The notes beneath the pieces were generated by a model. That model was not told the DNA's origin. It searched no databases and saw only the letters and a program-made list of their open reading frames with translations. Shown here piece by piece: positions 57,401 to 64,000 of a DNA stretch of 64,000 nt (the stretch's first letter is position 1; every line of letters begins with the position of its first letter). The stretch comes from Methylocella tundrae. Lineage in GTDB: Bacteria; Pseudomonadota; Alphaproteobacteria; Rhizobiales; Beijerinckiaceae. The stretch spans positions 1 to 64,000 of the forward strand of contig NZ_CABFMQ020000131.1 of the NCBI RefSeq assembly GCF_901905185.1, given 5' to 3'. The position numbers were made by a program, and so were the translations under genes.

Positions 57401-58618
57401 ATGGCTGACGACAAGGACGAGCTTTTTCAAAAGGCGACCCAAGCTGGCCCCGCGCCAGATGGCGATGCGGGGGACACTTCTTCTCTGACGGCGTCAGGCG
57501 AAACCGCGACAACCCCAATCCCCCAGCCTGAGGCGGCGTCGAGCGGTGATTCGCTTGGCGAGGCGAGGCCGGAGCCAGAGACCATCGCCCCTGGCCAGCC
57601 AAAAGTTGCGCCTCGGATCGAAAAGGTGAAACAGCCTTCGCGTGCGCCTGTTTTGGCCGCGGCGCTGATCCTAGGAGCGCTGGCCGGGTTTGGCGGCGCT
57701 TTCGCATTGCGCATGCTGGACCAGCAGCAGGCTCCGGACGACGGAGACCATGTTGCCGAATTGAACGCGCATATTGTGGAACTCGAGCATAAGAGCGAGG
57801 CTTCCGCAGCCGCGTTAGCCGCGATCGGAAGCCGTTTGACGGCCGCTGAGAACAGCGCCGGCAAGGCAGCGGCCTCGGCTGACTCGGCCTTGAATGAACT
57901 GCACGCGGAGCTCGCTGCGCAGCCGAAGGCGGCCGGCGAATCGCCTGGCGCCGAAGCGCCGGACATTGCGCCGATCGAAGCGAAAATCGCCGCATTCGAA
58001 CAAAAGGTCAGCGCGCTCGAGACAAAGCTCGCGGCGCCGAAGGTCGACATCAGGGCGCAGCAGCAGGATCGCGAGGCCGCCGTTCAAAGCGCGCGGGCTT
58101 TGGCGGCTGTTCCTGCGAAAGGCGTCGCCGCGATCAGCTTGCTGCAGCTCGTGACGCGCGGCGAGCCTTTCGCGGGCGAACTCGCCGTGCTGGACTCGCT
58201 TGGCGAAGATCCGGCAAAACTTGCGCCCTTGCGCGCGGCCGCGAAGACCGGGGTCGCGAGCGTCGGCGACCTCGCGGACCGGTTCGCAGCTCTCGCGCCG
58301 ACGCTCGATGCGCCGGCGCAAAAGCACGATAGCGGCATTCTCGATCGGCTCGCGCATGACGCCGCAAATCTCGTCCACATTCATCGGCAAGGCGATCCCA
58401 ATGATCCCGACCTTCCCGGCCGCGTCGCTGCGATCGAGAAGGCTCTGGCGCGCCTTGACGTCGCCAAAGCCTATGCCATTTGGTCGCAGCTCCCGGCCGA
58501 AGTTAAGGTCAAGTCGGCGGCATGGGGCGAGGCGGCGAAAGCGCGTCTTGACGCCGTGGCCGCGGCGAGCGCGATCGAAGCGGACGCGGTGACGGCGTTA
58601 GGCAAGCCGAAGTCTTGA
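57401..58618 (+). CDS. COG4223 mitofilin-like inner-membrane protein
   Basis: 405 aa. A Pro/Ala/Glu-rich cytoplasmic stretch precedes one transmembrane helix (about 84-104, LAAALILGALAGFGGAFAL), then a coiled-coil-rich periplasmic part with heptads (about 120-220) and a helical C-terminal domain. COG4223 proteins are the alphaproteobacterial relatives of mitochondrial mitofilin/Mic60 and are usually encoded before hemY, as here. The crista-like role in shaping intracytoplasmic membranes is inferred from the family; methanotrophs do have such membranes. Confidence 0.82.
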   Translation: MADDKDELFQKATQAGPAPDGDAGDTSSLTASGETATTPIPQPEAASSGDSLGEARPEPETIAPGQPKVAPRIEKVKQPSRAPVLAAALILGALAGFGGAFALRMLDQQQAPDDGDHVAELNAHIVELEHKSEASAAALAAIGSRLTAAENSAGKAAASADSALNELHAELAAQPKAAGESPGAEAPDIAPIEAKIAAFEQKVSALETKLAAPKVDIRAQQQDREAAVQSARALAAVPAKGVAAISLLQLVTRGEPFAGELAVLDSLGEDPAKLAPLRAAAKTGVASVGDLADRFAALAPTLDAPAQKHDSGILDRLAHDAANLVHIHRQGDPNDPDLPGRVAAIEKALARLDVAKAYAIWSQLPAEVKVKSAAWGEAAKARLDAVAAASAIEADAVTALGKPKS

Positions 58619-58676
58619 TCGTCGCGAGGATCTGCGCCTCGCAAACATCCCAAATCGCGCTTTTGACAGGAAACAC

Positions 58677-60254
58677 ATGATCCGCGTCCTCCTGTTCTTC
58701 GCCGTCCTCATCGCTCTGGCATTTGGCGAGGCCTGGCTCGTCGATCGGCCCGGCGAACTCGTGCTCAATTGGCAGGGGTATCGCATTGAAACCTCTGTCC
58801 TTGTCGGCATCGGCGCCATTTTCGTCGCGGCGGCGGCTCTGGTCGCCTTATGGAGCGTCATCCGCTTCATCTTCAAGTTTCCCTCCCTGATGGCGCTCGC
58901 GACGCGGGGACAACGGCGGGAGAGAGGCTATGCCGCTCTCTCGCGCGGGATGATCGCGGTTGGCGCTGGCGATGCGCTGGTTGCGCGCAAGGCGTCCGCC
59001 GAGGCGCAGAAGCTTCTCCGCGACGAGCCTTTAGCGCTGCTTTTGAAAGCGCAGGCGGCCCAGCTTTCGGGGGAGGCGAGCCAGGCCGCGGCGGCGTTTG
59101 AGGAAATGAGCAAACGCAACGATATGCGTCTTCTCGGGCTGCGTGGCCTTCACGTCGAGGCGCAGCGCCAGGGCGACGTCGAGAAGGCGCAGCAATATGT
59201 GGATGCCGCGCATCAGATCGCGCCGTTGCCCTGGGCGGCGAAGGCGAATTTCGATCATAAGGTGGCAGCCGGCGACTGGCGAGGCGCATTGGCGTTGCTC
59301 GAGGGCGCGTCGGGCGCGAAACTGTTCGACAAGACGATTCGCGAGCGCCAGCGGGCGGTTCTCGAGACCGCGATTGCGCTCGAAAAAGCGGACGCGCAAC
59401 CGGCCGAAGCCTTGACGCTCGCGCGCGCCGCTCTGAAACGCGCGCCGACCCTCGTCCCCGCCATTATGCTTGCCGCAAGGCTCGCTGGCGATGCCGGCGA
59501 TGTGCGCAAAGCGACGAAACTGATCGAAACCTCCTGGGCCGCGACGCCGCATCCAGATCTCGCCAAGATTTATCTGGGGTTGCATCCAGGAGACTCCAGC
59601 GCCGGCCGGCTGGCGCGGGCGCTGACGCTCGCGCGGCTCGCTCCGCGCGAGGCCGAGAGCAAAATCATGATCGCGCAGGCGGCGATCGCGGCCGGCGATT
59701 ACAAGGCCGCCCGCGAAGCGATGCAGCCGTTGATCGAAGGGCCGGAGCGACCGACCGCCCGCATGTGCCGCCTCATGGCGGAGATCGAAGAGAAGCAGCA
59801 TGGCGGCGCCGGCTATTTTCGCGAATGGTTGACGCGAGCCTCGCACGCGCCGCGCGATCCTACCTGGGTCGCGGATGGGGTAACGTCCGACCAATGGCGT
59901 CCGATTTCGCCGGTGACGGGCCAGCTCGACGCCTTCGTCTGGCAAAAGCCGGTCGAACGTCTGAGTTCTGGCGATGAAGTGGAGGAAGCGGTTTTCGCTC
60001 AGATTCTTCCACCGGTTCCGCCCTTGCTGCTCGGTGAGGCGCAGAGCAAATCGCTTTCCTCAGCGCCAGTGACGCCGCAAGCCGAGCCGCCCGTCGCGAA
60101 GCCTGAGGCGGGCGCGGCGGTCGTCACAGACGAGGAGCCGCCGGCGCCTGAGCAATCGCGCCCCGAGGAGCTGGCCGCTTTGGGCCAGCAGCCGGACGAG
60201 GAAAAGGAACAGCCCAAGGAGTTCGCGCAGCTCTTCGACGTCAAGCGGAAATGA
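58677..60254 (+). CDS. hemY: HemY-domain TPR membrane protein
   Basis: 525 aa. Two N-terminal transmembrane helices (about 2-20 and 40-60) bracket GEAWLVDRPGELVLNWQGYRIETS, the HemY_N signature. The following region is TPR-like, and the final 100 residues are Pro/Glu-rich, ending LFDVKRK. The name comes from E. coli position in a haem operon; the family is not protoporphyrinogen oxidase. It lies 58 bp downstream of the COG4223 gene; upstream hemC/hemD, its common neighbours, are missing. Confidence 0.85.
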   Translation: MIRVLLFFAVLIALAFGEAWLVDRPGELVLNWQGYRIETSVLVGIGAIFVAAAALVALWSVIRFIFKFPSLMALATRGQRRERGYAALSRGMIAVGAGDALVARKASAEAQKLLRDEPLALLLKAQAAQLSGEASQAAAAFEEMSKRNDMRLLGLRGLHVEAQRQGDVEKAQQYVDAAHQIAPLPWAAKANFDHKVAAGDWRGALALLEGASGAKLFDKTIRERQRAVLETAIALEKADAQPAEALTLARAALKRAPTLVPAIMLAARLAGDAGDVRKATKLIETSWAATPHPDLAKIYLGLHPGDSSAGRLARALTLARLAPREAESKIMIAQAAIAAGDYKAAREAMQPLIEGPERPTARMCRLMAEIEEKQHGGAGYFREWLTRASHAPRDPTWVADGVTSDQWRPISPVTGQLDAFVWQKPVERLSSGDEVEEAVFAQILPPVPPLLLGEAQSKSLSSAPVTPQAEPPVAKPEAGAAVVTDEEPPAPEQSRPEELAALGQQPDEEKEQPKEFAQLFDVKRK

Positions 60255-60371
60255 ATCAGCCGGCGTCAATCTGAGCGTGCTGAACTGGATTTGCAGAGGA
60301 CGGTTGCGAAGCGCCGCGCTTATCGCTAAGAGGTGACGCCGAAGATCGCAGCTTTTGATCAAGACGGAATT

Positions 60372-60447
60372 GCCGCAATAGCTCAGCTGGTAGAGCACCT
60401 CATTCGTAATGAGGGGGTCGGGGGTTCGAATCCCTCTTGCGGCACCA
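60372..60447 (+). tRNA. tRNA-Thr(CGT)
   Basis: 76 nt including encoded CCA. The acceptor stem is GCCGCAA/TTGCGGC. The D-arm contains GCTCAGCTGGTAGAGC, the anticodon stem is CCTCA/TGAGG with loop TTCGTAA (anticodon CGT), and the T-arm has GGTTCGAATCC. The fold is clear and the anticodon reads threonine ACG codons. It borders an accessory segment, so it is a candidate integration site. Confidence 0.95.
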
Positions 60448-60824
60448 ATGAAATCAAATAGTTAGACCGAAATTTCAACCACGATTAAAATCTGCACTTC
60501 CTGTCGGGTAACGTTTCGGGTAACGGCTGCCATCCCTTGGCGACGCGTTTAGTCGCCAAACGCTAGCCTTGGTGAAGACGGCGTGTATTTGGTAAGGCAG
60601 CGCACTGATTTTCGAGCTCCTCCTCTGTTCTCTCGTGATTCTTGCTATCTACGCCGTCACGGCTAAGCCATCAGCTTAGAACCAGGCGTCGAGGCTGCTC
60701 TCAGTCAGTGCCGTCTTGCAATGTGTAGCCCCGACGCTCATCATGATTTGCGGCAGTTCCAGCACGGATCGCCGAAAAACGATAACGGGCGTCGCAAGAA
60801 TGCTCGAACGGTGGGGAAGAAATG
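60448..60824. other. 377-bp region after tRNA-Thr, start of accessory segment
   Basis: Two direct repeats CGGGTAACG (60505-60513 and 60517-60525) and a perfect 8-bp hairpin TTGGCGAC-GCGTTTA-GTCGCCAA (60537-60559) lie here. I see no integrase gene and no duplicate of the tRNA 3' end in the window. Any insertion boundary is therefore unproven. Confidence 0.4.
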
Positions 60825-61043
60825 ATGTGCGGCAACTGCGAAGGGCATCCAACGTGCTCCTGTAACGCACCATGCGAGTGCGCCAGTGGAAGATATTGCG
60901 AGCATTGCGGGCACTATCCATCCGGGTCGAAATCGTTCGACGACAAGGGGTTCGCCGAGAGATCGACCGTTGCAATGGTCGCCCGGTCATCATCCGTCAT
61001 TTCGGTGTCCGTTCGCGAACCATCTGCATCCAAATCGGGCTAG
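60825..61043 (+). CDS. Cys-rich putative metal-binding mini-protein
   Basis: 72 aa from ATG 60825, or 73 from ATG 60822. GGGGAAGA (60813-60820) is an excellent ribosome-binding site. Eight Cys at 2, 5, 11, 13, 17, 19, 25 and 28, and His at 8, 27 and 30, sit in CGNC, CSC, CEC and CEHC clusters, like a metallothionein or small zinc- or iron-binding fold. The tail from residue 40 is Ser/Val-rich and unremarkable. I know no named family. Confidence 0.55.
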   Translation: MCGNCEGHPTCSCNAPCECASGRYCEHCGHYPSGSKSFDDKGFAERSTVAMVARSSSVISVSVREPSASKSG

Positions 61044-61065
61044 GCGGACCGAGTTCGGTGTTTTT

Positions 61066-61080
61066 GTCTCAAGTTGAGAC
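61066..61080. promoter_or_regulatory. 15-nt palindrome
   Basis: GTCTCAA-G-TTGAGAC is a perfect 7-bp inverted repeat with one central base, between the Cys-rich gene and the minus-strand pair. It could be an operator or a short transcription stop; no T-tract follows. Confidence 0.35.
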
Positions 61081-61156
61081 GACAATACTAAAACGTCGCA
61101 CTCGGCCGCCTTTAGAAACTGTCGCAAGTTGGGCCAGTTTATCAGTCAGCCAGATC
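61079..61156 (-). pseudogene. ParB-like remnant
   Basis: Reading the minus strand gives a short frame starting at IWLTDKLAQLATVSKGGR and continuing VRRFSIVVST to a stop. This matches the linker found after the nuclease-like domain in island-type ParB proteins, also seen in the ParB gene at 63505 (WIGLTDKVGQLAPPLGG). The DNA itself agrees at about 28 of 37 positions with 63697-63731 of that gene. Only this piece remains here. Confidence 0.45.
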
Positions 61157-61610
61157 TCTCGGCGCTCGCCACGATCCGATCAGCAAGGGCGATCATCTGC
61201 CGCGCGAGCCAGACTTTCGCCTGAAACTTGAGGGGTGATAACGGAGCCATAATCCCACTCGCGGAGATGTCTCGCAGTGACTCGGCAATTGTCGAGATCG
61301 CCTTGGTCAGGCTGAAGTCAGCGCCGTCGAAAGTTGCGATGCGAGGATATCTCAAAACGTGAGAAGCAAAAGCCTCCGCTCCAGCCACGGTGGTCGCCTT
61401 CGTCGAGAAAAGACGCCGCTGCGCTTCACATTCTAGCTTATAGAGGGCGTCGTAGTGGCTGTTATCTGCTTCAGAGATATTCTCCCCCGGCTTACTTGCC
61501 ATCTCTCTGTCGAGCCTCTCCCAATCTGCATACGCTGCTGCATGTCCTTCGATTAGTGCGAAGACAGGGTCTGCTTCGACCGCGGCGCGGCGGGATGGAT
61601 TGTCAGCCAT
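61146..61610 (-). CDS. Hypothetical protein of the accessory segment, 154 aa
   Basis: Helical and soluble, with GGAGG upstream of ATG 61610. It contains VFALIEGHAAAYADWERLDREM near the start, which resembles LIEAHRSAHDALTRAVTR in the upstream gene at 61614, and YKLECEAQRRLFSTKATTVAGAEAF aligns with DAEDEALTALCAYRCATLKE there. The two may be diverged copies. Three bases separate the genes, so they are co-translated. I know no domain. Confidence 0.65.
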   Translation of the reverse strand: MADNPSRRAAVEADPVFALIEGHAAAYADWERLDREMASKPGENISEADNSHYDALYKLECEAQRRLFSTKATTVAGAEAFASHVLRYPRIATFDGADFSLTKAISTIAESLRDISASGIMAPLSPLKFQAKVWLARQMIALADRIVASAERSG

Positions 61611-61613
61611 AGC

Positions 61614-62339
61614 TCAGGCCTCCATCTTGCGAGAAGCCTGAAGCAGCGCCTTGAAATGACGTTCCTCAAACCATTCGACCTCGATATGATCGGCAGACAG
61701 ATAGTCGGCCTTGATTTGCACCTCTTTGAGCGTCGCGCATCGATAGGCGCATAGAGCCGTCAGTGCCTCATCCTCCGCATCGGAAGCTTGATCTACATCG
61801 CGTTTCGCGGCGGCGAATCCAGACGACTGCCGAGCCGCCTCATCCTCAGCGAAAGCGGCGTCGATGACAGCGAAGGCATCGTTCTTTATCGCTTTGCGCG
61901 CCGCCTGGAGCTGTTTTAGCCGCTTCGGCGACGCAAATTCGTCAATGCCTCCCCCTATTCTATCGGACCAATCCAAGCTTCTTATGACGCGACTCTTGCA
62001 CTCGTCCACGCCAAGAGAAATGTCGAGCGGCTTATAGTCGGCGCCGTACTCTTTGCCAGCCCACATATCCTTGAACGGGATGCTCGGGCGTATGCCATTG
62101 TAGGAAACTTCGGCCTCGTCGCAGCGGGTGACTGCCCGCGTAAGGGCGTCGTGTGCGGACCGATGAGCTTCGATCAATCGTAGGAGTTCTGACGAGACCG
62201 CAGCCTCCACGGGAGCGGCAGCGGCGATCGTCGCCAACGACGCGCCCCCGGCAATGCCCATGCCAAGTTTCGCGAGGGCTGATCTGCGGTTGAGATTTGG
62301 CAAGCCGGCATCGGCTGCCGGAACGGTGCTGTTCGGCAT
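61614..62339 (-). CDS. Hypothetical exported-looking protein of the accessory segment, 241 aa
   Basis: The N-terminus has a twin-arginine-like pattern, NRRSALAKLGMGIAGGASLATIAAAAPVEA, suggesting export or a lipid-free anchor, though the RR context is not perfect. The rest is helical (DECKSRVIRSLDWSDRIGGGIDEF, then RLKQLQAARKAI). It resembles, at low level, the 154-aa protein that follows. GGAGCAACC precedes the ATG. No family is known to me; similar proteins are common in Rhizobiales islands by recollection. Confidence 0.6.
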   Translation of the reverse strand: MPNSTVPAADAGLPNLNRRSALAKLGMGIAGGASLATIAAAAPVEAAVSSELLRLIEAHRSAHDALTRAVTRCDEAEVSYNGIRPSIPFKDMWAGKEYGADYKPLDISLGVDECKSRVIRSLDWSDRIGGGIDEFASPKRLKQLQAARKAIKNDAFAVIDAAFAEDEAARQSSGFAAAKRDVDQASDAEDEALTALCAYRCATLKEVQIKADYLSADHIEVEWFEERHFKALLQASRKMEA

Positions 62340-62438
62340 TGTGGTTGCTCCATAGAAGCTGTTAATATGGCTTCGAGCATCACTTGTAGATTGACTTCCA
62401 GCATCACGTCAAGCATCGTTTGGGGAATAGTGATTTTT

Positions 62439-62666
62439 ATGGAGCAGGACAAAGTGCGCGAGAATCGTTTGCGCCGGGCGGCTGACCGGCAAGGGTACAG
62501 ACTCGTCAAAAGCCGAAGCCGAGATCCGCGCGCTGTGGACTTCGGCCGCTATGCCCTAGTCGATGCTCAAACCGGAGGCGCTGTAAATCCCGCTCTTGCG
62601 GACCGATGGACATGCAGTTGGACCCTCGATGAGGTTGAGGCGCACCTCGGCGGCATCGAGAAATGA
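62439..62666 (+). CDS. Small conserved hypothetical protein, 75 aa
   Basis: ATG 62439. The sequence MEQDKVRENRLRRAADRQGYRLVKSRSRD is followed by YALVDAQTGG and a WTLDEVEAHL helix. This ENRLRR-x-AxRQGxxLxKSRxRDP layout recurs in small proteins on rhizobial mobile elements, from memory. The role is unknown. It is divergent from the 61614 gene. Confidence 0.65.
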   Translation: MEQDKVRENRLRRAADRQGYRLVKSRSRDPRAVDFGRYALVDAQTGGAVNPALADRWTCSWTLDEVEAHLGGIEK

Positions 62667-62903
62667 GCTTATATTGTACATAGAACAGGCATGTTTTCGT
62701 ACGATCTGCGATGGGACGAAAAAAATGAATTTTTGCGGGCCATTCAGCATGCTCTCGTCGCGCCGCTCTCTATGCTGTGACCGGCTTGTCGCCAAACGAG
62801 GACAGGGCTGCGCAGATCATATACTATCTGGCTTTGACGATAACTGCGTACCAGACAGGGCTAATCTACCTGTGGAGCGTCAGGCTAAGAAGGGATGGCT
62901 AAA
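62667..62903. other. 237-bp intergenic segment
   Basis: A 29-codon frame (62691-62780) beginning MFSYDLRWDEKNEF is possible but lacks a clear ribosome-binding site. Nothing else is seen. Confidence 0.25.
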
Positions 62904-63434
62904 ATGAATCTTGATTCACTCGAAGCTGGTATTCTTTCCAACTGCAAGCCTGGCGAACTGATCAAGCTTAAACTAGGAGAGCAAATTTATTTGGCGATTG
63001 TCACCGAATTTGAACGCACGCCATCAGACTATCGTCCAATTGTCATTCTGAACCGCCCGGACAGTCCGTTCATCATGAATGCAGCGGACTATGGGCAGGT
63101 AATAGTATTACGTTATGGTGATCGCTACGGCATTAGAGTTGATCAGCATTCTGAATTCTTTCTTGGTCAAAAGGCCGAATCCCGCAAATCTGGCTTAGTT
63201 CTTATGGCTCAGTCGAACGGCGAATCGCGGGCATATCTGCGCGCCGACGTTACTGGCGTGGTTGATAGCATTGTTCGATTCTATGACTTTCAAGATGGGA
63301 TCTTGAAGAGCCAGGCGGGCGTCCATCGCGTCACCTTGACGGGCTGGTCGATTTGGCTTGAGAATTCTTATAGAGAGTCCGTCGAGCACTCTGCCATTTT
63401 TTCTTTTGGCACGTCAGATCAGGCCGTTCCATGA
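62904..63434 (+). CDS. Hypothetical protein, 176 aa
   Basis: Start ATG 62904, 9 nt after AGAAGGG (ATG 62895 is too close to it). The protein is soluble, with alternating strands (GELIKLKLGEQIYLAIVTEFE, then YGQVIVLRYGDRYGIRVD) and a long beta-rich second half. Base composition is less GC-rich than the core genes. I recognise no domain. Confidence 0.55.
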   Translation: MNLDSLEAGILSNCKPGELIKLKLGEQIYLAIVTEFERTPSDYRPIVILNRPDSPFIMNAADYGQVIVLRYGDRYGIRVDQHSEFFLGQKAESRKSGLVLMAQSNGESRAYLRADVTGVVDSIVRFYDFQDGILKSQAGVHRVTLTGWSIWLENSYRESVEHSAIFSFGTSDQAVP

Positions 63435-63504
63435 GCCGAGGCGCTGAATGCGAAAGCAACCCAGCGCCTAACCGTATCGCGGTCCAATCGAAGACACCGC
63501 CCTT

Positions 63505-63921
63505 TTAGTCAACATGCGCAGCGGTTAGCAACGCGCTCTGGTTGTCGTCGAGACCAACCTCGCGAGCCGCTGCTTTGGCCTCAGGCGAGAGTCCGGCGAT
63601 CTTGTCGGAGCGCCTCGCTTCGGTCCGCTCGATGCCGAGTTCGCGGACAGCCCTTCGGACGCCTTTATCATTAGGCTGTATTCCTCCTAAAGGTGGGGCA
63701 AGTTGCCCCACCTTATCAGTCAGCCCGATCCACTCTGAGATAAGCTCGCTACGCTCCAACGCCGTCAGCTCGGCGCGGTGTAGGTTCTCCGCGATCTCCC
63801 ACAGGCGCGCTTGTTCGTCAGGCTCATCATAAAGGGTAAGACAAGGTATCTCGGACCATCCAAGTTTCTTAGCCGCCGCCAGTCGATGCGCGCCGGCGAC
63901 GAGGGCATACTGTCGTCGCAT
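63505..63921 (-). pseudogene. ParB-like protein, truncated at the N-terminus
   Basis: 138 codons. It starts inside the ParB/sulfiredoxin-like domain at YALVAGAHRLAAAKKLGW, followed by IAENLHRAELTALERSELISEWI, a linker and the RELGIERTEARRSDKIAGL DNA-binding-type region. The preceding beta-strands and helix that start a normal ParB are absent. Just upstream on the same strand, another frame reads PPDINLVAV and then a stop, which looks like a normal ParB N-terminus cut off. The C-terminus also ends early. Likely a decayed copy. Confidence 0.6.
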
Positions 63922-64000
63922 CGCTGCGCCGCCGGCTCCCTAACGCGCCATTAAACCGCAACAAGGTTGATGTCAGGCGGCGACCAAGACGCATAGCTGT

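Noticed and set aside
60676-60993. 105-codon minus-strand frame over the Cys-rich gene
   Set aside because: Arg/Ser-rich shadow; the plus-strand frame has the better ribosome-binding site and a non-random Cys pattern.
60448-64000. Complete prophage
   Set aside because: No integrase, terminase, capsid or tail genes in the visible segment.

Overview
The window looks like the chromosome of an alphaproteobacterium of the order Rhizobiales, most likely a methylotroph of the Beijerinckiaceae (Methylocella, Methylocapsa, Methyloferula or Methylovirgula type). This is inferred from the high GC content, a CcrM-type methyltransferase near rnhB, the PtsP, COG4223 and HemY proteins, and above all a lanthanide-type XoxF methanol dehydrogenase operon. 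No methane monooxygenase, mxa or pqq genes are present, so methanotrophy itself cannot be claimed.

Layout. 1-330: C-terminal scrap of an IS5-type transposase followed by dispersed hairpin repeats. 329-1018: alpha/beta hydrolase. 1608-8426: Fe-S cluster assembly operon (nifS/iscS-like, sufB, sufC, sufD, sufS, SufT-like), without sufA or a regulator. 8529-13672: DsbA-like protein, DUF721 protein, VOC protein, MutY, a 90-aa unknown and an AidB-like acyl-CoA dehydrogenase. 13883-15651: small exported proteins and a SnoaL-like protein. 15721-19328: ccrM and rnhB, with an alginate-export-like porin gene between them. 19649-26634: mannose-1-phosphate guanylyltransferase, RNase T2 with a secreted partner, RlmJ, GST, unknown exported proteins and a 62-bp tandem hairpin repeat.

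27174-30431 is the xoxF-xoxG-xoxJ operon, closed by a strong terminator and flanked by two exported proteins of unknown function (26284 and 30519). 31509-33092 holds a small conserved protein, folP and folK. 33104-36589 holds an S9 peptidase and then a molybdenum-sensing cluster without a transporter: a ModE-like HTH protein, a ModC C-terminal (TOBE) fragment and a molbindin, with an inverted repeat resembling a Mo-box in front of a tiny Cys-containing ORF. 36740-45559 holds a PHA-system protein, CopA, PurH, a YbjQ-like protein, a DUF900 lipoprotein, a transglutaminase-like protein and a PEBP protein.

45645-51859 contains an EamA-type protein, prfA, ptsP, lysC and ubiG. 52038-56790 has a TPR protein with a glycosyltransferase-like end and a large secreted beta-helix protein. 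57401-60254 has the COG4223-hemY pair. A tRNA-Thr(CGT) gene at 60372 marks the start of an accessory segment running to the window end. That segment holds a Cys-rich mini-protein, two related unknown proteins, small unknowns and two ParB-like remnants, which fits a decayed or partly sampled integrated element.

All names come from reading protein motifs by eye; no database search was run. Starts were moved to internal codons where a ribosome-binding site or signal peptide supported it.
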